A stretch of 39,507 nt of DNA. Source: Ruminococcus sp. (GTDB taxonomy: Bacteria; Bacillota; Clostridia; Oscillospirales; Acutalibacteraceae). Position numbers and translations under genes: made by a program. The DNA lies in NCBI GenBank assembly GCA_017473555.1, contig JAFUKO010000112.1, positions 1 to 39,507 on the forward strand, given 5' to 3'. The notes under the pieces are model-generated. The model saw nothing but the letters and a program-made list of their open reading frames with translations, ran no database searches and was not told where the DNA came from. Below, one piece after another: positions 32,906-39,507 of the stretch (within the stretch, counting starts at the first letter, position 1; every line of letters starts with the position of its first letter).

Positions 32906-33487
32906 ATGGACAATTTCAAGAAAATTGTTGCTGAAAATATAATTAAACTCCGCACATCTAAAGGTATGACTCAGGCTGAGCTTGGCGAGATGCTCAGCTA
33001 TTCTGATAAATCTATCAGCAAATGGGAGAGAGCGGACGCTCTGCCTGACGCCTATGTTCTCAAAAAGATAGCCGACGTATTTGATGTCACAGTTGATTAT
33101 CTTCTGAACGAGCACTCACCTGATGAGAAGATTGTTGTAGAAAAACCACGCACCTACAGCCGTACTGTGATTTCGGTCATCACTGTGATAGGTATCTGGA
33201 CGCTTGCACTGTTTGCATTTGTCATCACCTGGCTGTGCAGTATGCCTACTCCGCTGATTTTTGCGTACACCGTTCCTGTGTCGCTCATAGTGCTTTTGGT
33301 GCTCAATTCAGTGTGGGGTATCGGCAAGCTCAATATGTTCATTATTTCTGGTATTGTGTGGGGACTCATCACCTGTGTGTATCTCACATTTTACCAATCC
33401 AACTGGTGGCAGCTGTTTATTATCGGCTTCCCGGCACAGATTATTATTATCTTAAGCTTCTTCATCAAGAAGAAACGCAGTCAGTGA
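32906..33487 (+). CDS. XRE-family regulator with membrane domain
   Basis: A 193-residue protein. Residues 5-62 form a Cro/CI-type helix-turn-helix: IIKLRTSKGMTQAELGEMLSYSDKSISKWER is split over helices 1 to 3, then ADALPDAYVLKKIADVFDVTVDYLL. After a short linker, residues 80-185 hold four hydrophobic segments, and the protein ends in KKKRSQ. This is a common but poorly studied Firmicutes layout of a membrane-tethered regulator. Target genes unknown; the repeated 9-bp motifs just upstream are candidate operators. ATG start behind GAGGTAAG. Confidence 0.88.
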   Translation: MDNFKKIVAENIIKLRTSKGMTQAELGEMLSYSDKSISKWERADALPDAYVLKKIADVFDVTVDYLLNEHSPDEKIVVEKPRTYSRTVISVITVIGIWTLALFAFVITWLCSMPTPLIFAYTVPVSLIVLLVLNSVWGIGKLNMFIISGIVWGLITCVYLTFYQSNWWQLFIIGFPAQIIIILSFFIKKKRSQ

Positions 33488-33534
33488 CTTTGGTCAGTGA
33501 TTTTTGCTTTTTACATCTCAAAAACCTAGTGTTT

Positions 33535-33569
33535 AAGCCAACTCCACGATTAGTAGAGTTGGCTTTTTT
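33535..33569 (+). terminator. Rho-independent terminator of the XRE gene
   Basis: AAGCCAACTC / GAGTTGGCTT, 10-bp stem, 11-nt loop, TTTTTT. The adjoining 33549-33625 carries TTAGTAGAGT twice and inverted TCTACTAC and GTAGACTC words. Confidence 0.88.
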
Positions 33570-33703
33570 CTTAGTAGAGTCAAATTTTGTCGGTTCTACT
33601 ACGCTGAAATTTTTGGTAGACTCAAAAAGCCGTACAATAGATTGTAAATTGCTTATGCTTATAGTAAACTCACTCTTGTAAAAATTTTCACAGGAGGCTT
33701 ATT

Positions 33704-34588
33704 ATGAGCTATATTTTAAGTTGTTGTTCAACTGTTGATTTAAAAAAGGAGCATCTGGAGAAACTTAACATTTCCTATGCTTGTTTCCACTATGTAATGG
33801 ATGGCGTTGAGTACCCTGATGACCTGGGTCAGACAATGTCATTCGATGAGTTTTATAATAGATTAAAGAGCGGTTCTGACTCAACCTCATCACAGATTAG
33901 TGTAGGCGAGTACGAGGATTACTTCAGAAAACTCCTTAACACAGGTAAGGATGTTATCCATATTTCTTTCTCATCAGGTCTTTCAGGTTCATATCGCTCA
34001 GCTTGCACAGCTGCAGATATATTAAAAGAGGAGTTCCCAAATCAGAAGCTTTATGTTGTTGACTCTTTGGCAGCATCATCAGGTTATGGTCTTTTTATGG
34101 ACACATTAGCTCAAAAGCGTGACGAGGGTATGTCTATTGATGAGTTAAGAGATTGGGCAGAAGAAAATAAACTCAACCTTCACCACTGGTTCTTCTCAAC
34201 AGACCTCACATTCTTTGTAAAAGGCGGTCGAGTATCTAAAGTCAGCGGTATGATTGGTGGCGTATTTGAGATTTGCCCATTACTCAACGTTTCTGTTGAT
34301 GGTAAGCTTATCCCACGTGCTAAAATCAGAACAAAGAATAAGGTTATTCCTGAGATAGTCAACCGTATGATTGAGCATGCAGACGGCGGTAAAAACTACA
34401 ACGGTAAAGTGTATATGTGTAACTCTGATTGCTATGATGATGCAAAAGCTGTTGCTGACCTTGTTAAGAGCAACTTCAAGAAGATTGACGGCGATGTTCT
34501 TATTAACTCAATCGGTACTGTAATCGGTACACACACAGGTCCTGGCACGGTAGCACTCTTCTTCTGGGGCGATAAGAGGGTTGATTGA
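33704..34588 (+). CDS. DegV family fatty-acid-binding protein
   Basis: A 294-residue protein of the DegV (FakB-like) family, which binds a fatty acid and, with a FakA kinase, feeds phospholipid synthesis. Visible hallmarks: HISFSSGLSGSYRSA (about residues 86-100), the ligand-site Ser/Thr segment, VDSLAASSGYGLFM, and GGRVSKVSGMIGGVF (about residues 171-185). The C-terminal TGPGTVALFFWG block is typical. ATG start behind AGGAGG. It overlaps the PAQR gene by one base, an association that may reflect a membrane-lipid role. No FakA gene is in the window. Confidence 0.93.
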   Translation: MSYILSCCSTVDLKKEHLEKLNISYACFHYVMDGVEYPDDLGQTMSFDEFYNRLKSGSDSTSSQISVGEYEDYFRKLLNTGKDVIHISFSSGLSGSYRSACTAADILKEEFPNQKLYVVDSLAASSGYGLFMDTLAQKRDEGMSIDELRDWAEENKLNLHHWFFSTDLTFFVKGGRVSKVSGMIGGVFEICPLLNVSVDGKLIPRAKIRTKNKVIPEIVNRMIEHADGGKNYNGKVYMCNSDCYDDAKAVADLVKSNFKKIDGDVLINSIGTVIGTHTGPGTVALFFWGDKRVD

Positions 34589-35259
34589 TGACACGTACTG
34601 CACTTTCTCAAAGAGCTCTCCCTAATTACACAAAGGGAGAGGAAATGTTCAATATGATTAGCCACATTGTCGGCGGAGTGTTCGGCATTGTTGCTCTGGT
34701 CTTAGGTGTAATCGCTGCAGCTCAGACAAGAGATGCGTGGAAGATAGTTTCCGTGTCGATTTACGGAGCAACACTTGTCACTATGTACTCTGTCTCAAGC
34801 GTTTACCACGGACTTAACAAAAATACAGCTAAAAAGGTAATGCAGGTTATCGACCACTGCGATATTTATTTTCTTATCGCAGGCACGTATACACCGATTC
34901 TTCTGTGCTCAATCAGACCTCACAATGAAGCGATTGCGTGGACAATTTTCGGTATCGAATGGGGACTTACAGCTCTGGCTGTTACTCTCAATGCGATTGA
35001 CTTAAAGAAGTTTTCAAAGCTCTCTATGACATGTTACATCGGTATGGGTTGGTGCATTATCGCTGTAATCAAGCCTACTATCGAGTATCTTACAATGGCG
35101 GGATTTTGGTGGTTGCTCTGGGGTGGCATCGCCTATACAATCGGCGCTGTACTCTACGGTATCGGCAAAAAGGTGCACTATATGCACTCTGTTTTCCATA
35201 TCTTTGTGGTTATCGGTAGCGTACTCCAGTATGTAGCAATTTTTGTATATGTAATTTAA
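34588..35259 (+). CDS. Hemolysin III / PAQR family membrane protein
   Basis: A 223-residue protein with seven predicted helices. Family motifs: EEMFNMISHIVGG (about residues 18-30), YHGLNKNTAKKVMQVIDHCDIYFLIAGTYTP in the central part (split here at H71 and D86 regions), and HSVFHIFVVIGSVLQY near the C-terminus, giving the conserved His/Asp set for a metal site. ATG at 34588 overlaps the degV stop (TGATG) and fits GAGGG upstream; the TTG one codon earlier is less likely. Bacterial members are thought to act in membrane lipid homeostasis or hydrolysis; the exact reaction is unsettled. Confidence 0.92.
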   Translation: MTRTALSQRALPNYTKGEEMFNMISHIVGGVFGIVALVLGVIAAAQTRDAWKIVSVSIYGATLVTMYSVSSVYHGLNKNTAKKVMQVIDHCDIYFLIAGTYTPILLCSIRPHNEAIAWTIFGIEWGLTALAVTLNAIDLKKFSKLSMTCYIGMGWCIIAVIKPTIEYLTMAGFWWLLWGGIAYTIGAVLYGIGKKVHYMHSVFHIFVVIGSVLQYVAIFVYVI

Positions 35260-35312
35260 ATTCTGTAACAGAATAATAAAAGCAGGCAGGGGTAACTCTG
35301 TCTGCTTTTTAT
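35260..35312 (+). terminator. Terminator preceded by ATTCT palindrome
   Basis: AAAGCAGGCAG / CTGTCTGCTTTTT forms the stem (35279-35311). Directly between the stop codon and the stem is ATTCTGTAACAGAAT (35260-35274). Confidence 0.85.
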
Positions 35313-35343
35313 ATTGCAATATGAATTGGTATCTTAGTTTTTA

Positions 35344-35372
35344 TTGCAAAAATTTACTAAATTCAGTATACT
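35344..35372 (+). promoter_or_regulatory. Sigma-A promoter of the carboxypeptidase fusion gene
   Basis: TTGCAA, 17-bp spacer, TATACT, about 45 bp before the start. Confidence 0.65.
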
Positions 35373-35417
35373 TTAAATGGCAAAAAGTTTTCGGTTTAAT
35401 TTAGAAAGGATGTTTAT

Positions 35418-37706
35418 ATGAAACAATTTTCTGATTCTAAAACTTCGTTTTTAAGCAGAGCCTTATCGGTTGCTATTGTGTTGATGCTTTTGCTGTCAGC
35501 TGTGTGTATATCTGCCTCAGCTGAAAGCGTGGCTTTTGATGACAGCAACGCTCTTACTGATACGCTGTTGCTTGTTGATAGAAACAGTGGGGAAGTGCTG
35601 TATTCAAAAAACAGCGATGTAAAACGCCCTATGGCTTCTACAGTCAAGATTATGACCTGTATTCTGGCGTTGGAAAATATCACAGACCTTAGTGAGATGA
35701 TCACAATTACATCTGCACCGATTAACGATATTCTGGGAATGGGCGCGTCTACCGCTGACTTTGAAGACCACATCGGCGAAAGCTTTTCGGCTTTGGATAT
35801 TATCTACGGTCTTATGTTGCCGTCAGGTTGTGATGCTGCTCAGGTGCTCGCTTATCATATCGGTGGCACTCCTGAAAACTTTGCTAAAATGATGAACAAA
35901 AAAGCACAGGAGCTCTCCTGTAATGATACATATTTTACCGAGGGTCACGGCTTGTCTGATAATAACTATACAACCGCTCAGGATTTAGCTAAAATCGCCG
36001 AGTACGCTTTTACTTTAGACGGCTTTGCAGAAATTGTATCTTCTGAGTACTATACTCCAAATGGTTATTCCTATCCGTTTGTAAATACAAACTACCTGAT
36101 TGATGAGCAAAACGGCAGAGAGTATTACTACAAATACGCAACAGGTGTAAAAACCGGCTACACTGACGCATCGGGCAAATGTCTTGTGTCAACCGCCAGC
36201 AAGGGCGACGATGATTTTATGTGCATAGCACTTGGTGCTCCGCTCTTAGCAAACGACGGCTATGTTAATCACGCTATGACGGATTCTGTCGATTTGTACG
36301 AGTGGGCGTTTGATAACTACACCGATAATATCGAGGTGGAACTCACTAGCACTTATGCGTCGATGAAAATCGGTGGTACGTTGAATCTTTGTGCTACTGT
36401 TACTGGAAATTCAACCGACCTTACGCCATATATCGAATGGTCATCATCGGATGAAAATATAGCTACAGTTGATGAAAACGGCGTCGTAACAGCAAAGGCG
36501 TTGGGTCAGGCTGTTATTACTGCTAAATCACAGACAGGCAATTTCGACACCACAACCGTTTCCTGCGGTTTTTATAACGGTATTGACGTTACATCACGTT
36601 ACGGTGATTACACAACAGGTAGCAAAAAGCCGATTAACTGGAGTGCTGTTAAAAGTGACGGCTTTGACTTTGCGGTAATTCGAGCAGGCTGGGGCTGGGA
36701 GGACTACCCTTACCAGAATGATGCCGAGTTTGTAAACAACGTCAAAGGAGCGTATGAAAACGATATTCCGTTTTATTTAAGCTTTGTTGCGTATGCTCAG
36801 AACAAAGATGAAGCAAAGCTCGAGGCAGAGTACTTCTTAAAGGAAATGAAAAATGATTTCCCGACTGAGTGTGCAGACGGACTTATTTCTGTTGTTTATA
36901 ATATGACATACAGCCCGTACTCAACTAACTCAAAGAGCGTTAATACCGAGGTCGCCCTCGCTTTTGCAAAAGAGCTAAAAAACAGCGGATATGATACCGT
37001 GGTGTTTGCAGGAAAATCAGTCTTCTCAAATATTGATACAGAAAAGCTCAGTAAAAATTCAGTAGGTACATATTACAGCTACTATCCGTACAGCGTTGAC
37101 TTTTCTGCACCTATAACAACTCCTGACGGAAAAATCCCACAGATGTGGCAGTACAGAAGTGACGGATATTTCCCACACGCCAGCGAGAATTTTAACACAA
37201 AGCAGAGCCTTGTATATATGCTCTCAACCTTTGAGGATAGCTTGGCTGTCCCAAGCGTTGATGTTGAACTTGTATCAAACAATACAGTAAGTATTAGTTT
37301 CAGCTGTGACGATTTAGTAGCTGAGCGTTACGAGATTTACGAGCTGTTGTCAAACGATGAAAGCAAGCTGATTGCTCAGCTTGACAGTGATGAGAACAAC
37401 TTTGTATATACATGTCAAACAAGCGGTGAGCATCGCTTTGTAGTCAGAAAAATAGTGACAGATACACTAAGCAAAGAAGAGGTGCACCTTGATTCTCAGG
37501 AGGTGTCGATAACTACCTACGAAATTATGGACATTGACCATGACCAAAAGGTAACTATCTTTGATGCGACATATATCCAGTGCTGTCTTGCACAGCTGAT
37601 TGATGATGCAGACTATGAGAAATTCTCAGATGTAAACGGTGACGGCAAGGTCACCATAATGGATGTAACATATATTCAGTTGTTCCTCGCAGAAATTACA
37701 GTATAA
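35418..37706 (+). CDS. D-alanyl-D-alanine carboxypeptidase / Ig-like / GH25-like / dockerin fusion
   Basis: A 762-residue secreted protein. Signal peptide 1-35. Residues about 40-300: S11 penicillin-binding carboxypeptidase, with STVK (Ser74, Lys77), SGC (Ser136-Gly-Cys138, in place of the usual SxN) and KTG (245-247). Residues about 308-385: Big_2 Ig-like domain (WSSSDENIATVDENGVVTA). Residues about 386-610: GH25 lysozyme-like domain (GIDVTSRYGDYTT, Asp390; AVIRAGWGW), but the strand that should give the D-x-E pair reads VVYNMTY (492-498). Residues about 615-700: Fn3-like. Residues 703-762: dockerin with two repeats (DIDHDQKVTIFD, DVNGDGKVTIMD). It likely trims wall peptides and docks on a cohesin; sugar cleavage is doubtful. 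ATG start behind AAAGGA. Confidence 0.92.
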   Translation: MKQFSDSKTSFLSRALSVAIVLMLLLSAVCISASAESVAFDDSNALTDTLLLVDRNSGEVLYSKNSDVKRPMASTVKIMTCILALENITDLSEMITITSAPINDILGMGASTADFEDHIGESFSALDIIYGLMLPSGCDAAQVLAYHIGGTPENFAKMMNKKAQELSCNDTYFTEGHGLSDNNYTTAQDLAKIAEYAFTLDGFAEIVSSEYYTPNGYSYPFVNTNYLIDEQNGREYYYKYATGVKTGYTDASGKCLVSTASKGDDDFMCIALGAPLLANDGYVNHAMTDSVDLYEWAFDNYTDNIEVELTSTYASMKIGGTLNLCATVTGNSTDLTPYIEWSSSDENIATVDENGVVTAKALGQAVITAKSQTGNFDTTTVSCGFYNGIDVTSRYGDYTTGSKKPINWSAVKSDGFDFAVIRAGWGWEDYPYQNDAEFVNNVKGAYENDIPFYLSFVAYAQNKDEAKLEAEYFLKEMKNDFPTECADGLISVVYNMTYSPYSTNSKSVNTEVALAFAKELKNSGYDTVVFAGKSVFSNIDTEKLSKNSVGTYYSYYPYSVDFSAPITTPDGKIPQMWQYRSDGYFPHASENFNTKQSLVYMLSTFEDSLAVPSVDVELVSNNTVSISFSCDDLVAERYEIYELLSNDESKLIAQLDSDENNFVYTCQTSGEHRFVVRKIVTDTLSKEEVHLDSQEVSITTYEIMDIDHDQKVTIFDATYIQCCLAQLIDDADYEKFSDVNGDGKVTIMDVTYIQLFLAEITV

Positions 37707-37725
37707 ATATTTTCACATAAAAATT

Positions 37726-37760
37726 ACAGCCTCCACTGATTATAGCGGAGGCTGTTTTTT
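37726..37760. terminator. Bidirectional terminator
   Basis: ACAGCCTCC / GGAGGCTGT, 9 bp, 12-nt loop, T6 on the plus strand and AATTTTTA on the minus strand. It serves both the fusion gene and the HAD gene. Confidence 0.85.
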
Positions 37761-37785
37761 AAAAATATAAACTTGATTATTTGAG

Positions 37786-38634
37786 TTATTTTCCGATGTT
37801 TTTGAGCTGACGTGAATTCTCGTCGTATAAATCACCAGCGATAGCGATTTTACGCAGAATGTTTTTCATCGTCTTATCAAGCGCACCGTCTTTTGAATAA
37901 TCGGCAGGGAAGATAAAGTCAACTCTGTCTTCAAGTAACAGCTGTTCAACCTTCTCTTTGTTAGCGTCGGTGTACACAGCAATTGACTGACCTCCGTATG
38001 CTTTCATCATCTTCATACACGGAACGTCGGATAAACCGTCGCCTATGTAAATCATATTGCAAAACGGAACTCGCTTTGAATCGTCAGGCATCGAGCGGTT
38101 TAAATCGACATCGTTAGCGACATCGAGCACGCCCTTGTTGATGCGATAAACAAACTGTGTTTTGTTGGTGTAGTTAACAGCGGTCTTAGGCCACACAGCG
38201 TGACCTGTTTCATCATAGTAGAACTCGCAGGCGAAAATCTCTTTGAACTTATCGCTGATGGATGAGCCCTCGATGATTTCTTTTAAGCCTGATGAAATGA
38301 TGTAGTGCTCAACGCTCACGCCGATGAGTGCTCCGTACTGGTTGACTCTGTCAAACCACTCGGTAACACCGTTGTAAAATTCTATATCCTTGCCGTTTGA
38401 AACAAGAGTTTCACGCTTGAGCGGAATGTTCTTTTCCTTTGATTTTTGAATCATAACGTACATATACGCAAGGATTGAGTCCATATGTTCTGCAAAGCCA
38501 AAGCCGTTTGCCGCAGCCCAGAAGTCAGATGACTTCATCGACAGACTCGGTATAAAGGTGTAGTCCTGCATATCTTTTGTGCACAGAGTTTTATCAAAGT
38601 CGTACATTATTGCGACTATCGGTTTTTCTGCCAT
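37786..38634 (-). CDS. HAD family phosphatase
   Basis: A 282-residue haloacid-dehalogenase-type hydrolase. Motif I DFDKTL (Asp12, Asp14), motif II IISSG (about residue 112), motif IV IGDGLSDVPCM (about residue 197), with a long helical cap between I and II. It resembles the phosphoserine-phosphatase-like HAD subgroup found widely in clostridia; the natural substrate is unknown. Start ATG follows GAAAGGAA. It lies 59 bp after the cyclophilin gene on the same strand, likely in one transcript. Confidence 0.9.
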   Translation of the reverse strand: MAEKPIVAIMYDFDKTLCTKDMQDYTFIPSLSMKSSDFWAAANGFGFAEHMDSILAYMYVMIQKSKEKNIPLKRETLVSNGKDIEFYNGVTEWFDRVNQYGALIGVSVEHYIISSGLKEIIEGSSISDKFKEIFACEFYYDETGHAVWPKTAVNYTNKTQFVYRINKGVLDVANDVDLNRSMPDDSKRVPFCNMIYIGDGLSDVPCMKMMKAYGGQSIAVYTDANKEKVEQLLLEDRVDFIFPADYSKDGALDKTMKNILRKIAIAGDLYDENSRQLKNIGK

Positions 38635-38693
38635 AGTTATAATTCCTTTCAGGAAAATTATCTGAACATTTATATTTCTAAATCAGAAAAATA

Positions 38694-39419
38694 TCAGTAC
38701 TCTAAAATCTCGATGTACTCGATAACAACGTCGTCGAGTGGTTTGTCCATACCGTCTGTAGCAACAGAAGCGATAGCGTCAACAACATCCATACCCTCGT
38801 AAACCCAGCCGAATACTGTGTAACCGCCATCGAGATATGTGTTGTCGTTTGGACACTGGTTGATGTAGAACTGGCTGCCGTTTGTGTCAGGACCTGCATT
38901 TGCCATAGCAACAGAACCTCTAACGTTTGAAGCGTACTCAGAAACTTCGTTGTCAAACTCTGTGCCATAAGCAGAAGCACCGCCTGTGCCGTTGAAGTTT
39001 GTGTAGTCGCCAGCCTGAATCATAAAGTTGTTGATAACTCTGTGGAAGATAGTTTTGTCGTATCTGCCTGCATCTGCAAGAGCGATAAAGCTGTTAGTAG
39101 CAAGTGGAGCGATTTCGTCCAAGAATCTCATTGAGATGTCGCCCATGCTTGTGTGGATGATAGCAACTGTCTCGCCTTTTTCTGGCTCTCTTGTTGCGTA
39201 ATCATCATCAACAGTTACTTCTTCAAATGTTTTGATATCGTTGATGTCAAGTAATGCGTCTGTTGGTTTAGCTTCGTAATTCATTTTGTTTTCCTCGCTT
39301 TGTGATGAATTTGAGTCTGTTTTAGTTGTAGTTCCTATGTATACAACATCGTTACCGCAAGCAGTAAGAACAGTCATACACATAAGTAAAGCTACAACCG
39401 CAAAAAGTAATTTTTTCAT
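38694..39419 (-). CDS. Cyclophilin-type peptidyl-prolyl isomerase lipoprotein
   Basis: A 241-residue lipoprotein: signal with LTAC (Cys21 lipidated), a Ser/Asn-rich linker, then a cyclophilin domain from about residue 80 to the end. Active-site blocks are present: KTIFHRVINNFMIQAGDY (FHR-type Arg), GSVAMANAGPDTNGSQFYI (AMAN...SQFFI signature) and LDGGYTVFGWV. It would assist folding of exported proteins on the outer face of the membrane. ATG start behind GAAAGGAAA. Confidence 0.95.
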   Translation of the reverse strand: MKKLLFAVVALLMCMTVLTACGNDVVYIGTTTKTDSNSSQSEENKMNYEAKPTDALLDINDIKTFEEVTVDDDYATREPEKGETVAIIHTSMGDISMRFLDEIAPLATNSFIALADAGRYDKTIFHRVINNFMIQAGDYTNFNGTGGASAYGTEFDNEVSEYASNVRGSVAMANAGPDTNGSQFYINQCPNDNTYLDGGYTVFGWVYEGMDVVDAIASVATDGMDKPLDDVVIEYIEILEY

Positions 39420-39455
39420 TGTATATTTTCCTTTCTTGTCAAAAAGACTAAGATG

Positions 39456-39484
39456 ATTTTAATATATATTCACTTTCTTTTCAA
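39456..39484 (-). promoter_or_regulatory. Sigma-A promoter of the cyclophilin-HAD operon
   Basis: On the minus strand: TTGAAA, 17-bp spacer, TAAAAT, five of six matches in both boxes. Confidence 0.75.
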
Positions 39485-39507
39485 TAGTTAAACCCAAATT
39501 TTCAAAC

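Noticed and set aside
32719-32955. Minus-strand open frame of 78 codons in the duplicated region
   Set aside because: It runs into the XRE gene start, the sister copy has a stop in the same frame, and no ribosome site is seen. Kept only as a hint of decayed coding DNA.

Overview
This is a chromosomal window from a low-to-moderate GC Gram-positive gut-type bacterium, most likely a member of the Ruminococcaceae/Oscillospiraceae. The evidence is the Firmicutes core gene order, strong AGGAGG-type ribosome sites, frequent TTG starts, and two secreted proteins that end in dockerin-like double repeats (D-x-D-x-D ... MDATAIQ / MDVTYIQ), a module typical of Ruminococcus relatives. I see no rRNA, tRNA or CRISPR array. 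Species cannot be named from the sequence alone.

Layout. 1-1140: a two-gene minus-strand operon of flavodoxin-fold redox proteins. 1250-3960: a small lipoprotein, a DHHW-type surface protein and an AzlC/AzlD amino-acid exporter pair, followed by a compact repeat-bounded element. 4130-5640: a sodium-coupled NSS transporter (minus). 5690-6320: nrdR behind putative NrdR boxes. 6252-7168: a gene-free stretch between convergent genes, filled with arrays of 10- and 11-bp repeats and A/G-rich tracts. 7103-9318: rnhA-iscS-iscU operon (minus). 9446-19280: a long housekeeping run, rnj-gdpP-rplI-dnaB-tilS-hpt-ftsH. 19266-19860: a four-helix-bundle (23S rRNA intervening-sequence type) gene with GCGATAT inverted repeats. 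19925-22750: uvrA. 22886-24173: an isolated phage-like lysis cassette (XhlA-like protein, phi-LC3-type holin, amidase). 24315-25454: an Mbeg1-like hydrolase. 25661-32460: two complete polar amino-acid ABC transporters (binding protein, permease, ATPase each) flanking a BspA-like leucine-rich-repeat protein with a dockerin. 32461-33487: a repeat-rich leader and a membrane-anchored XRE regulator. 33704-35259: DegV and hemolysin-III/PAQR genes. 35418-37706: a D,D-carboxypeptidase/GH25-like/dockerin fusion. 37786-39484: a minus-strand operon of a lipoprotein cyclophilin and a HAD phosphatase.

How the parts work together. The core run joins RNA turnover (RNase J), c-di-AMP breakdown (GdpP), translation (bL9, TilS), replication (DnaB), purine salvage (Hpt) and membrane proteolysis (FtsH), mostly with short gaps or overlaps, so as one or two transcripts. 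The amino-acid theme is strong: NSS symporter, AzlCD exporter and two ABC importers; the second importer has a leader dense in TGCATA/ARG-box-like palindromes. Both importers have a hairpin between the binding-protein gene and the permease gene, which fits high expression of the binding protein and lower expression of the membrane parts.

The most unusual material is intergenic: the helically phased repeat arrays at 6377-6919, the duplicated 9-bp-tandem region at 32526-32866, the palindrome-rich ABC leader at 29795-30040, and a 26-nt sequence shared right after the stop codons of azlD and rplI. Among the proteins, the carboxypeptidase/GH25-like/dockerin fusion (which appears to lack GH25 catalytic acids) and the stand-alone lysis cassette deserve attention.
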